Shown in pieces: positions 25,720-37,553 of a stretch of 64,000 bases of DNA. A program made the position numbers and the translations under genes. Numbering within the stretch: the stretch's first letter is position 1; the number at the start of each line of letters is the position of its first letter. Below the pieces are notes generated by a model. It was not told where the DNA came from. It did no database searches and saw only the letters and a list, made by a program, of their open reading frames with translations. The DNA is from Sclerotinia nivalis (Eukaryota; Ascomycota; Leotiomycetes; Helotiales; Sclerotiniaceae), in contig JAPEIS010000010.1 in the NCBI GenBank assembly GCA_029531795.1, positions 124,001 through 188,000 of the forward strand, given 5' to 3'.

Positions 25720-26299
25720 AATCGTTTGGTTTTGATATAAAAAGTATTCATCCCCCTCTTTAAATAGATCCTCTAACCTCCTAATCAGAGTATCAGATTT
25801 AGCTCCTTGTTTACCTAATCGATAGGTAATCTTAAAATTGAATCGAAACAGAAATTCAAACCAACAAACTTAACAATGGTTCAATAATTTAGTAGTTATA
25901 AAATACTCCAAATTCTTGTGATCTGTGATCACCTGGATCGAAAACAATACTCCCTCTAATTCTAAACATCATTCCTCGAAGCATCGAATAATAACCAATA
26001 ATTCTTTATTGTAAATCTCGTAATTACATTCAATGATCGAATGCTTTTTCGAGAAATACACAACAGGTTTCAGGATTCCTATATTATTGTATTGGAATAA
26101 TACTCCAATAGATACAAAATCGAATATATCGATCTCTACGATTACATCTTTTTCCTAATCAAAAGTAACTAAAACTGATACTTCAGTAAACACTATCTTC
26201 AAAACGAAAAAAGCTTTCGCACAAGCAAAACTTCAAACAAACAAAACATTCTTTCGGATCAAATTAATCAGCGAATATATAATAGACAAGAAACCACAA

Positions 26300-27753
26300 A
26301 TAAATCATCGATAGAAATTGCCAAACCCAATAAATGCTTATACATCTGTTAGGTGGACCGGAATCTTCCATTCGATGATTGTCTTGATCTTTACGAGATC
26401 CATTCGGATACCTTCCCGGTTTATAATAAAACCCAGGAATTTGATTTCAGATTTCAAGAAGTTGCACTTTTTCAGATTTGTATACAGATCAACTTTCTTT
26501 AAGGCTTCCAGAACCTTTTGAATATAAACAATATACTCAAAACAGATTCTATTATAGATCAGAATATCATCTAAGTAAACAGTACAGAATATATCTAGAT
26601 ACTCTCACAAGATATCGTTGATAAAATACTGGAATGTAGCAAATACACCGGTCAATCCAAAGGGTATAACTAGGATCTCAAACAGATCGAAACAGGTACA
26701 GAAAACAATTAGATATTCTTGCCCTTCCTTAATCCTTATATTATTGAATACAGAGATGATATCGATCTTTGTAAAGAACTTCATTCTCTTCAGATTGTTC
26801 AAGGATTCTTTGATAAGTGATAGCGGGTAGCGATCTTTCATTGATAGATTATTCAAAACTTGATAATCGATATAAAATCGTAATCCTTCATCGGGTTTCT
26901 TGATAAACAGAATAGATAAAACCGAAACGAACGAATTCGAATAGATGAACCCTTTTTGAAAGTTTTCGGACAACCAATCTTTCAAAATAGTAAATTTGTT
27001 TCGGGACATAGAATAGAGAACTCCAAATAGTAGTTTAGCTCTTTTCTTCAAACAGATATCGTAATCGTACAATCGATACAGGGGCAATTTGTCAGCGTTT
27101 CGCAAAAAGAATATATCGATCCAGGATCGGAATTCTTCAGGCAAGTTAAATGGAATAGGGTCTTTTCTTTGAAACAGGATATTGTCAATTAGGTTTATAG
27201 TAATCTGGAATATCTTATAGTTGCGGTGAGTGTATGTTGTACAGGTTTTCATTAATACAAATACGATATCCTTGCTTTGAAGAGTATCCGAACGGAAAAG
27301 CAAATATACTGGACAGGCTTTCTTTGGGACGTCCTGCAACGTTTTCATACAGGATAATTGCAACGGTGTATTATAGAATTTTCGATAGAACTTGCTATCG
27401 AATCGAAATATATTAAATACGAATTCGATATAGAGATCGTACTTCTTTAGCCATACTAATCCCAGGACAATTGAATAATAAGCTAACTCAATAATATAGA
27501 TTTTTGATCTCTTTTCGTAGTGATCATTGATTTGCAGATCGGCTAGAATGTAACGATCCATTCGGTTTTCAAATAGTATTTTCCTGTCGAACCTAATGAT
27601 TTCGAATAGGATAGATAATTTGTATATTGGGAATTTGATAGTTTCAATCCAACTTCGATTTACGAAAGTATATCCTTTGCATCTGCTATCCATTATAATA
27701 TAAGTAGAATAGAATTGATTAAATATTGACAGAATAGTAACAAACAATATCAT
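26300..27753 (-). pseudogene. Element D protease and reverse transcriptase
   Basis: The 382-codon open stretch 27753-26605 starts with a protease-like region (MDSRCKGYTFVNRSWI, ADLQINDHYEKRSKIY, then LGLVWLKKYD, which is the Gly-Leu-x-Trp-Leu motif) and continues into RT (RFYIDYQVLNNLSMKDRYPL, FTKIDIISVFNNIRIKEGQE, FGLTGVFATFQYFINDIL). After a stop at 26605 RT continues in the same frame with an intact YLDDILIY box near 26560-26540, then IGFGNFYR near 26320. The protease Asp-Ser/Thr-Gly reads DSR here, so it is probably mutated. Confidence 0.85.
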
Positions 27754-27932
27754 CAGGTTTGCTCGATTATTTGTTTTTTTAGTAAAAGATAAGTTTCGAA
27801 TTATAATAACAAATAAATATAATATACATAGAACTTTCGTTTGATAACGATTTATACTAAGCAGGTTCTGTTTCCCGAATTCGGAAAACCAGAAGGGGAT
27901 AGATTGTATAGTAATATAATATATGATTGAAT

Positions 27933-28835
27933 CTAGGCGAAGGACGGAATAGGGGACAGCAGAACAAGACTAATAAGGCTAACTCTAACTTGCACAAAAC
28001 GATTATTTGGGAACGGACAGTCTTTCACACAATGATCGACAGATCCACAACGGAAGTATTCCCCTCGTTCGTATCTATTAGTATATCTTTGGGAATTGAA
28101 ATCCATTGGATCTCCAACAAACATAATCGTAGCAGAAGCAACAAATCGAACAATAGAATTCGGAAATGGAATAGAAGTATAATTAACAAGATTCAGGTTT
28201 TGAATAATAATATAGAGTGGCAGAACGATTAAGCTACGATCGGAACCGATCGATCCCATCAAATACAAACGACGATTCTCTAATGTCTATACGAAAATGG
28301 TGAATACATCAGTACTACCTGTAAAAGGCTTGGCGATAACAATCTGATTCTTCAATTCACTTGACAGAGCTTGTTCTAATAGGATAATCAGAATACTGTT
28401 ATTATCGGCCATCCCGACTTCCAATACTAGTCTTTGGAATTCAGTATAGAAGACATAGAACAATTGATTCCTTTATTTCAAATTGATCAGGAATTTCCAG
28501 ACCTCGATTTGTTTGTTCTGGTTTCCATAAGCTCTTTCCAGTATTTGCAATAGATCTTTATAATCGACAAATTTAACAAATTGTCCTTTGATATTATACA
28601 GTCGAATTTGTACAACAGCAGATCCAGTTAATCTTCCAATTACATAAATCAAACGGGAATACAGAAAAGTGAAACAATCGGAATTGGCATACATTTTATT
28701 CTGTATTTGATCGACAAATCGATCAAGATCGATTTTCGTTCCATCAAACAATACAGGATCAAGTACCTTCTCACTCAATTGAAGTTTCGATAAAACAAAA
28801 ACAACAACTGAGATTATAACAAAAGTCAAAAACAA
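27933..28835 (-). pseudogene. Element D gag with damaged zinc knuckle
   Basis: 28835-28473 is the gag core (FDGTKIDLDRFVDQIQNKMY and LERAYGNQNKQ), a block typical of fungal gypsy gag. 28268-27933 contains YFRCGSVDHCVKDC, a CCHC zinc knuckle whose first Cys has become Tyr (TGT to TAT, G-to-A). A frame break separates the two at about 28470-28270. Confidence 0.8.
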
Positions 28836-29179
28836 AGAATCAATCTGATCGATAAAGATTGAAACAAACAGAACAACAGAAACAAAATGAAATTAAATCA
28901 AATAGATAATCAATCTATCGTTTTCCTCTTTCTATTATATAAATACAGTTTTCTCGATTTGTAAATCGAAAATAAACTTTTGAATTGCAAATTGCAGATC
29001 GATCATTTCTATTTCCATTCTTATACTGAATTCGTAAAAGAAAATAAAATAACAATACCAAATCGCAATATCATTGATTACAACAATAACGAATTCTTTA
29101 GAAGAGCCAAATTGGTTAGACGGATGCAAACAAAACAACATCATAGAAATATCGGTATAGATAGAAAAAAGCTATATAA

Positions 29180-29416
29180 TATCACAAAGACAACAAACAA
29201 GATAACAGAAATCATTTTTATTAATAAAACATAGCTCGAAGAGCTACATTTCTACAAAAAGAACGTTTCCTTTAAATACATTTGTATGTGTTAAGACTCC
29301 GAGCCCTAGCGCTCTTACAGGGTACGATCACCGAGCGTGCCCCGCTCGGTGCTGGATCGGACAGGTGGAGCCTACTAAAGGGGCCGGTCCAGTGGCCCGG
29401 CCCTGACCCCGTGACA
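29180..29416 (-). repeat. 5' LTR of element D
   Basis: 237-bp LTR; on the element strand it begins TGTCACGGGGTCAGGG. Its GC-rich part near 29325-29410 has two inverted repeats: CACCGAGCG/CGCTCGGTG and GGGCCGG/CCGGCCC. The TSD ATCTC follows at 29417-29421. Confidence 0.9.
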
Positions 29417-29421
29417 ATCTC

Positions 29422-30096
29422 AATAATCTGTTTTTAAGAAAATTAATACAATTATAATTTTCGAAAAGATTAAGAATAAAAGGATTATCAATACAACGAT
29501 CCTTTTGAATCTAGAGAACTTCAATAAATTCATTCCTGATTAGACCACTTTCAGCAAACAATTTTGTAATTTTCCTTTTAAACTTTCGATTGTTTTTTTC
29601 AATTAAATCTAGACTTTATTTTCAATTCAATTTATAAATGATTTTAAATATTAAATTGTTTTAAGATCTTTTTATATTTATAGCAAAATAGTATAAACCG
29701 AAAACAGCATTAATTTAATATGATCCATTTCTTCTTTTTCATCAATTAAGAAAATAAAAATAGTATACTAGACTAAAAGCTAGGGAAATATTATTTTATA
29801 AAAAGGCTTTTAATTTATTTAGCAAAAAGACAACATATATATAGTTTCAAAAAACCTCTAAATAAGAGAGGTATGCGGGGGCATATATTGCTTCAACTCT
29901 AGTCTAGATATCATACCAAAAAAGAGATAGGTAATATAACTTCAAAAGGATCTATATAACCACTCCAACTCAACCTAATTTAACAAAAAATGTACAACTT
30001 CAATTTATCATTTTGTATCCGTTTCCATCGTGTTTACTTCAATCTTAAGAATCGAGAATAGTATATATAGATTTAATAAAAGTTATATAATCGACA
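29422..30096. other. Unassigned AT-rich sequence between elements D and E
   Basis: About 675 bases, very AT-rich, with no long open reading frame and no motif I can identify. It was continuous with the 33 bases left of D (23586-23618) before D inserted. It may be an older, fully decayed retroelement, but nothing in it proves that. Confidence 0.5.
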
Positions 30097-30101
30097 AGAT
30101 A

Positions 30102-30264
30102 TGTTACGGGTTCATCCCCCTTCACCTACATGTGATCATGTATGCCTTAGGCATATATGTATATATTCACTTCTATATAGTCAGGTTATCTCCTTGATCT
30201 TCTTTTTTTCTTTGTAGTATAATTATAGATCAACTTTATATATACCTTTTTCCTTATTGTGATA
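30102..30264 (+). repeat. 5' LTR of element E
   Basis: 163 bp, TGTTACGGGTTCATCC to TTATTGTGATA. The TSD AGATA precedes it. Confidence 0.92.
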
Positions 30265-30744
30265 ATTTGTATTATCTTTTCAAAGGTTTTATTACTTTAC
30301 AAAGTGATTTGGCCTTGTTAAATCATTTGCAGGTTTCTGTATCTATTTTCGATTGCTTTTGTATTATTGTAATTCGTTTGTTTTTGTATGGTTGTGTTTT
30401 TTATTTGCTTTTGTACAGCTTTTTTTATTCGCTTTTGTATAGCTTTTGATTTCTGATTGTTTCTATACGATTATATTTATTTGTAGACTTTTGTATTTGT
30501 TTTTGATTGTTTTTGTGTGATTGCATTTTGTGTATATATTGCTTTTGTATAGTTGTATTTTCTTTATTGATTGTTTTTGTATAATTGTAGTTTCTTTATT
30601 GATTACTTTTGTATAATTGCAATTCTTTTTATAATAGTTTTTGGTTCTATATTTGTTGGTGATGCGATTTCTACTTCTATCGAAGGAGTTCGTATTGGAA
30701 TTCAATGAGTCTTTGGTTAATGGTTTATTATTACACAAATTCTA

Positions 30745-31490
30745 GTAGAATTGGATGTTTCAATAATGCCAAATCTTATTGTCGGTTTTGATGAACAAAT
30801 TGTTTATTTGAATTATATTTTCTTTGTTATCGAAGATTGCTTTATTATTCAAATTATTTATATCGTTATTCAAACAAATAAGATCGAAAAATGCAAAGCG
30901 GAAAATATTGGACTTTTTTGTATCTTGATCGATAAACAAGTTTAGTTGGATATTGGTAATGTTGTTATTGATTAGAAATCAATTACTTTTTGTTAAACTC
31001 AAAAGGATTTGTTTGTTTTTAAAAACGAAAGATCTAATATTTTTGTTTGCTAAAAGAATTATCAATCCTGAAAATTGAGTTTGTAATTTTGTTAGATAAT
31101 CGATTCACAACTTTTTGTTTCCAAACAAAAAAAGATTAGTTATATTATTAATCTTCTCAATGATCAAGTGCGACAAAAATGTATTATGGATATCATTAGA
31201 TTTGTTAACGATTCTATTTGTTTCGATTCTGTTGCTTCGTTTTTGGTTAAATTGAATAAATTATATATCTTTGTGGATATTGAAAGGGAAGCTTCGTTCA
31301 AATTCGATAAGCTTTTTATAGGTTCAAAAAAGTCCTTTTCGGTTTTCTTTTTTACATTATCTTATCTAGCTAACTTTTGCTACAAGTTTAATTACGAGAT
31401 TGTTAATATAATGAAACAAAAGATTATTGTTTTTTTTCGAACTTTGGTCATTAATGATTCGAACCTTTGTATTGCTAATGATGTTGATGG
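30745..31490 (+). pseudogene. Element E gag remnant
   Basis: 30751-30945 and 31168-31490 carry gag blocks shared with A and C (LNKLYIFVDIEREASFKFDK and KSFSVFFFTLSYLANFCYK). The second block is cut at 31490 by insertion of a solo LTR; the open frame then runs into LTR sequence, so the apparent protein end there is an artefact of the insertion. Sequence between the two solo LTRs (31776-32386) is later gag. Confidence 0.65.
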
Positions 31491-31775
31491 TGTTACGATC
31501 ACGCAACAGTTTCGTCAAAACAAGAAACCTAAACGGAGGCGTTCTCATTTCGAATCATCAGCGTAGGAACGTCATCGATCAGTTTGGAATGTTTAGTAAA
31601 CAAGCTTCTTTGTATTGCTTATGAAAGGACAGGAATGGTGGCGAACTATAGGCGTTCTGATATCTCTTTATTGATTGAACTTAAAAGTAATAGTTTATTC
31701 ATGATTAGAAAGGGTAATGAAAAGTTTGGCTACGGTTTTACGACTAATTGATTCTTTGCCTATGTGATCTTAACA
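31491..31775 (+). repeat. Solo LTR, third family, copy 1
   Basis: 285 bp, TGTTACGATCACG to GATCTTAACA, with a perfect TSD GATGG (31486-31490 and 31776-31780). It is not visibly RIP-mutated: CpA sites are kept and GC is higher than in the host. Read against copy 2 (32392-32676, inverted) I see a single difference (G here, A there, near 31759). Internal sequence of the element is not present in the window. Confidence 0.93.
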
Positions 31776-32391
31776 GATGGTTGATAAAAGAAATTCTTTA
31801 TTTGGAGTCAGAATCTTTGTAACACTGAATATTATAACAAAAATTCTGATAATGTATTTGTTACTAATAGTAATAATCTTATAGATTTCGATATAATAAA
31901 ATAGAAGAGATAATAACAAAAGGATTAGTAAAATAAAAATAAAAAGTTTAATTCTATAGTTTCTTACAATTGTTGTAATAGGATCGATTATCTTTAGATT
32001 GATTGTTATATTATTTATGATATCAATAGTAATCTTTTTTTTGATAAATAGATTTCTATTAATACCTTTTCCAATTATAACATTGTTATCTCAACTAATC
32101 TGGCCTTTGTTCAATATGTTATCGCCTTGGTTTTTCGAGGCGTTAATAGATCTAACAATGGTCGTGGTGGATTTCGAGAAAGATATATTGATAATTGGAT
32201 ATAAAGCCAACAATATTTAAATCAAGTACAATAACAAGACTATATCGAATCAAAGGAAATTGTTTCTATATCCAGTTCAATTAAGGAAAATCCTAAACAG
32301 GGAAAAGACTAATTTCTACGAAAAATCGTTTGTAGAGAAATACTAAAAACAAAAAGATAAATCGAGGAATGAATAAATATAAGTCATTGTA

Positions 32392-32676
32392 TGTTAAGAT
32401 CACATAGGTAAAGAATCAATTAGTCGTAAAACCGTAGCCAAACTTTTCATTACCCTTTCTAATCATGAATAAACTATTACTTTTAAGTTCAATCAATAAA
32501 GAGATATCAGAACGCCTATAGTTCGCCACCATTCCTGTCCTTTCATAAGCAATACAAAGAAGCTTGTTTACTAAACATTCCAAACTGATCGATGACGTTC
32601 CTACGCTGATGATTCGAAATGAGAACGCCTCCGTTTAGGTTTCTTGTTTTGACGAAACTGTTGCGTGATCGTAACA
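32392..32676 (-). repeat. Solo LTR, third family, copy 2 (inverted)
   Basis: 285 bp in the opposite orientation to copy 1, with its own perfect TSD TTGTA (32387-32391 and 32677-32681). Different TSDs show two independent insertions, not one inverted-repeat element. Copies differ at one base of 285. Confidence 0.93.
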
Positions 32677-32689
32677 TTGTAATTCAACT

Positions 32690-32970
32690 CTATGAATAAC
32701 AAATCTCTATTTGTTAAAACTATTATATTTCTTATATATAAAAACTTTTTTATTATTATAAATCTTATTGATAATAGATGCTTTGGAGAAGTTTTCGTTG
32801 ATTGTTCTTTTGTTCTCAAATATAATATCGAAATATAATTCTTACCTTTTCCTTACGAACTTCGATTTGTCGATAGAAAAATCGCTGATAGAATTACAGA
32901 ATATTTTGTGATAGAAATTGTTATAAAGGATTATTATAAGTATTGGTTTTTTTATATTATCTAACTTTCA
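32690..32970 (+). pseudogene. Element E protease remnant
   Basis: Plus-strand counterpart of 9132-9362 in element A: the strand carries the LINNIDNRCFGEVFVD-like region around 32757-32800 and FVDRKIADRITEYFVIEIVI at about 32860-32930. The start is interrupted by solo LTR copy 2. Confidence 0.5.
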
Positions 32971-34139
32971 TCAAAAACATTGATAATCTTTGGTTTATTG
33001 TAATTGCAATATTACAATTCTATTATCAATTAAATAGAGATAAATTTAATATTCTTTTCAAACTATTGTATTTCCAATTGTTCGGTGTATTATAATTCAA
33101 AATCAATTAATACATCAACAATCCTATTTTCAGTTAAAGAACAAAAGGATTTAGCAAAAGTTATCTTATAATAGATTATCGATATTATCGAACTTTTAAA
33201 TAAATTCCTTATTGATTCTAATATAAAAGCTAAATATATGGATTATAAATATTGTTTTCTTTATATTAAGGATTGTTTAAAAAATGATATCGATTCTTTA
33301 TTTATTCAAACGTTTTCTATTTCTAAAAGAACTTTTTATAAAAAACTTTTTATCGAAAAGATATTAGACAAGGGTTATATATTATAATCTGACGATTCTT
33401 TTATTGATCTCGATTTTCAGTAAGGTCTGACGTCTAGTATAAATCATTATCGAATAAAGTATTATAGGGAATTAAATAATTAAATATAGATAATTCCCAA
33501 TTGCCTGTATTCAAAGTCGATTTTGAAGATTGCAAATTGATATTGTTCTATTCACAATCCAAAAAACCATTTGCTTTTGTTTTTTGTTAAGAAATTCTTT
33601 ATACCTATCTACAAAAATACAAGCCCAAAGATAAATAACATTCGTTAATTGCAAACTTTTAGCTTTGTTTCGTTTTATCAACGAGATAGCGTTTGGACTA
33701 TCCGGTTGATGTAAAATGAGTTGGGTACTGTGCGGAAAACTGTTGGGTAGGATTGTTTGCGATGGGCTGTATTATTTCCGATATTCACAAAAAAGGATTT
33801 TCAATCGATTTTATAAGGGCAGGGTGATATAATAAAAATGTTCTCTAAAACTCTATTGCAATTTCATGATTTTGTATATAATTGTTATAAATCACTCCAT
33901 TTACGGAAGATCTCTGAAACTGATATCGATAAATTTTTAACCGACAAATCTTCTTTTAATAATGATCAAATACGATAAAGGTTTTCTATATAGTTACAAA
34001 ATAAACTTCCCACCTTTCTTCTATATTATATAGATAGATTGTCGTCTTGCCGAATCTAGGATTACAAGATTGAATTGATACCTAATAAAAAACCATTTTA
34101 CTTCAAAAACCACTTTTTGTCGCTAATGGAGTTGATAAT

Positions 34140-35260
34140 GATGCACAAATAATTCGATGATAATCTCTCCAAAGGATTCATTTGGGAATCGAGATCGCAA
34201 TACGCCTTTCCTTTGTTGTTAATTGCCAAACCTAAAAAGGAAATCCGCATCTATCAAGATTATCAAAAACTTAATAATATTACTATAAAGAATCATTATT
34301 TATTATTTATCGTTTACAAAATACTAAACATTTTTTATAATACAAAAATTTATACCAAACTTAATATCATTGTAATATCCAACAAATTGCGAATCATTGA
34401 AGAAAATGAATAAAAAATTATATTTATCATTTATTTTGATCTTTTTAAATCTTTAGTTATACCTTTCGGTTTTTGCAATACATTTACATCTTTCCAACAT
34501 TATATTAATTATACATTTTTCGGCAAATTGAATAAATATTGTATTGTGTATCTCGATAATATCTTAATCTATTTCGATAATCCTATAGAGTATAAAGAAT
34601 ATATTCGTCAAATAATTCAAAAGTTAATGGATATTGGATTACAAATTGATATTAACAAATACAAATTCGAAATTACAAAAATAAAGTATCTGGATTTTAT
34701 TATTACAATTAAAGATATCGAAATAGATCAAGAAAAGATTACAATTATTATATTTTAGAAGTTGTTTTTATATATAAAAAATTTACAACAATTTCTTGGT
34801 TTCGTCAATTTCTACCAACGTTTTATAAAAGATTTTTCAAAGATTTGTTGTTCTCTTAATGATCTTTTGTAGAAAAACATTATATAGAAATGGATTACAA
34901 ATTATACAAAGATTTTTGATATTTTAAAAAGAACTTTTATAATGATATTAGTTTTGGTATACTTCGATTATAGACAGAAAACTGTTTTGGAAATCGATAT
35001 TTCTGATTAGATCTTAAAAGGAGTTCTTTTGCAATATAATAATAATAATGTCTTGTATCTAATCGTTTATTTTTCATTTAAATATATAATAATAAAATAC
35101 AATTATAAGATCTACAATAAAAAATTATTTATTATTATCAAAATAATAAAAGAATAATGTCCAAAACTTTAGGGTTCACAAAAGGAATTCGAGATTCTTA
35201 TTGATTACAAAAACCTCGAGTATTTTATAATTACAAAGACTTTTAATCAACAATAAATAT
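34140..35260 (+). pseudogene. Element E reverse transcriptase/RNase H remnant
   Basis: 34213-34413 reads IRIYQDYQKLNNITIKNHYL and YTKLNIIVISNKLRI. 34528-34758 reads YCIVYLDNILIYFDN, so the second catalytic Asp of YLDD is Asn. After a stop, QQFLGFVNFYQRFIKDFSKI follows at 34788-34850. RNase H blocks lie near 34960-35160. Compared with element A the RT carries several more stops. Confidence 0.78.
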
Positions 35261-35361
35261 AATAATTCGAATTTCTATCTCAATATAATTTCTGTATAAT
35301 CTATCGACCAAAAAACAAAGCTATTCAACCAAATACGCTCAACAGAAAACACAAAGATCGA

Positions 35362-36540
35362 TTGTATTATTTTAATCCAAACAATAAGCATTTAAAGAAT
35401 CGAGAATGTATTATTCTCCCCCAAAACTATTTTGATATCAATTTTTATAAGGATTTGATTGGGTATATCAATTTGATACTTATAGAGATAATAATATTAT
35501 TCTATAATCAATCAATTGATATTTTAATCGATACAATATATACTAGATCCGATATTGTAGATCAATTTATTTTTACTTTTAACAATCTATCGATAATTAA
35601 ATGGTCAAAGAAGTATTGTAAGATTCTTCAAATCGTTATACAAAATTATTCAATTCAAAATAATAGAATTTACTATCAAGATAAATTTTGGATTTCATTA
35701 AATAATAAACTCAAACTTCAAATTATTTATTGGATTTATTCTTTTGATTCTGTTAATCATTTTGATCGAATTAAAACGATCGATCTTGTTTTTTGTATAT
35801 ATTGATGATTTAATATACATTTGGAAATTGTATTTTATATAAAAATCTATGAATTTTGTATTCATACCAAATCGTCTAAATCAGCGCCTTCCGGATTTTT
35901 GAAACTATTATCTATCTTTTTTCGTATATAATCTGATATCTCAATCGACTATATTATACTATTCTCAAATTATACTCGCTACAATTCTATCTATAAATAT
36001 ATCTTGATGATAATCTGCAAACTAATTAAAATGAAACATTTCATCGATATATATATACTAACAATAAAAAAGCTAATCGATATCTTTATCAATTATATTT
36101 ATATATTTTATAGATTTTCAGATAATATCATTTCCGATCAGAAAACGCAATTCGTATCAGAATTCTGATTACAACTTTCGGAGCAATTGGGAATTACCTT
36201 AAAACACTTTTCAGTTTTTCATCTTCAAATAGATAATCAAACCAAATGTATTAATTCGGTTCTGAAACAGTATTTACAAGCTTTTGTTAACTACTATCAA
36301 GATGATTGATTGAATTGATTACCTTTAATCGAGTTTGCATTTAATAATATAATTTCTGAAACGATTAATTACTTGTCCTTTTTCATCAATTATAATTTTA
36401 ATTTACACCTAAATATTGAGCTTAGTAAACCTTATTTGTCGAATATAACTCTAATACAAAAACGGGAATTCTTTAAAGATAATCGAACTACAAATCGTAT
36501 AGAATATATCTTGAAACAACTTCATACTTTTGTATAACAA
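35362..36540 (+). pseudogene. Element E integrase remnant
   Basis: 35362-35805 covers the pre-integrase link (YYFNPNNKHLKNRE) and the zinc domain start (YYQDKFWISLNNKLKLQII), continuing to CIYDDLI-like and FCIHTKS sequence near 35810-35880. The core follows: KYIFMIICKLIKMKHF near 35995-36040, NIISDQKTQFVSEF near 36125-36165 and QIDNQTKCINS near 36228-36260, matching SDRGxQF and the Q-x-DGQTE-x-N region of gypsy integrases. Stops interrupt it. Confidence 0.72.
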
Positions 36541-36889
36541 ATAATTACTATTTATAAGAATTATACTAATTATTATCGCTTTGATTCATTTTACTATATA
36601 ATTGGCTAGAAAGTTTATATCAATATTAAGAATATAAAGACTTTATATAAAATAAAAAAACTAAATAATAAATAGATTAGTTTTTACAAAATTATCAAGG
36701 TTTATTTCTATACTTGTTTTATTCAATTGTTTGAAAACATTAAAATCTTTTTTGTTTTTTATCATTCTCTTTTATTTCCAGTTTATACTAATCTTTACTT
36801 TTTGGTTCAAATAACAATTAACAAATCAAAATCCTTAATTATACAGAACAAAGTTTTGAAACAAAACGATGATAAGAATAAGTCTATTC

Positions 36890-37050
36890 AAAAATGAATA
36901 TTTAAAGAAGTTCTAGATAATCACGATAAAGATAGCCATTATTATTTGATCAAATGAAAATACTATATATCAATTTGACAACCAGTTAATGATTTAAAAG
37001 GTAACGAGAAAATTCTTATTGAATAGCATTATTTTCATTCAGAAAAATCA
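36890..37050 (+). pseudogene. Element E chromodomain
   Basis: IFKEVLDNHDKDSHYYLIK, then KYYISIXQPVNDLKGNEKIL, fits the chromodomain core (V-x-x-ILDxR...YLVKWKGY...TWEPxxNL) with two stops at Trp codons (TGA for TGG). It sits at the C-terminus of pol and defines this family as a chromovirus. In active relatives this domain binds modified histone H3 and directs integration to heterochromatin. Confidence 0.7.
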
Positions 37051-37390
37051 AGACCATTAGCTTGAATTTTAAAGCATCCCGACATTGTTATATTACAATC
37101 GGAACCACAGAATTTGCAACCGGAATTACATAATGCGATTGCTATACCCACTTTACAAAGATCCATTTACATTAAAACAATTCGTTTCGTTTAAAGGTAT
37201 ATTATATATTATTACAATGAAAGATATAGCATTTGAGATATCGTATATTAAAGGATATCACATTATTAGAGAATACTATATGTTTTTGTTCGAAGATTTA
37301 ATTGAGAAAAGAGATCTGTATTTTTTCTTTATTTTCCTTTATTTTTTAATATCCATTTAAAATCAAATGAGTTTCTTGAGAAGGGAATAC

Positions 37391-37553
37391 TATTACAGAT
37401 TCATCCCTCTTCATCTACATATGATCATATATACCTTAAGCATACATATATGCACTCATTTCTATATAGTCAGATCACCTTCTTAATCTTCTTCCTCTCC
37501 TCGTAGTACAACTATAGATCAACCCTACATATACCTTTTCCCTCACCGTAATA
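37391..37553 (+). repeat. 3' LTR of element E
   Basis: 163 bp beginning TATTACAGATTCATCC (consensus TGTTACGGGTTCATCC) and ending CACCGTAATA. The differences from the 5' LTR are RIP-type. The TSD AGATA follows. Confidence 0.92.

Larger units (their letters stand above)
23623..29416 (-). mobile_element. Full-length Ty3/gypsy element D
   Basis: 5794 bp with 237-bp LTRs at 23623-23859 and 29180-29416 and a perfect TSD ATCTC (23618-23622 and 29417-29421). Minus-strand order: 5' LTR, gag with zinc knuckle, protease/RT, RNase H, integrase, chromodomain-like tail, 3' LTR. It is a different family from A, C and E: other LTR, other gag, polyprotein ending in the common RRYSDKPGP motif. RIP is moderate, and long open stretches survive (382 codons at 27753-26605). 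Confidence 0.92.
30102..37553 (+). mobile_element. Full-length chromovirus E (Ty3/gypsy)
   Basis: 7452 bp, plus strand, with 163-bp LTRs (30102-30264, 37391-37553) and a perfect TSD AGATA (30097-30101, 37554-37558). It is the same family as A and C but in the opposite orientation. Gag, protease, RT, RNase H, integrase and chromodomain are all recognisable. A purine tract (GAGAAGGGAA) lies just before the 3' LTR. Two 285-bp solo LTRs of a third family were inserted later. Without these (each with one 5-bp duplication) it is 6872 bp, the same size as C without its own solo LTR. Confidence 0.92.

Noticed and set aside
31168..31566. 132-codon open frame crossing position 31490
   Set aside because: Its last 25 codons are solo LTR sequence; it is a gag remnant fused by insertion, not a gene.
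31491..32676. The two 285-bp arms as terminal inverted repeats of one DNA transposon
   Set aside because: Each arm has its own different 5-bp TSD and LTR-type ends, and the sequence between them is gag of element E.
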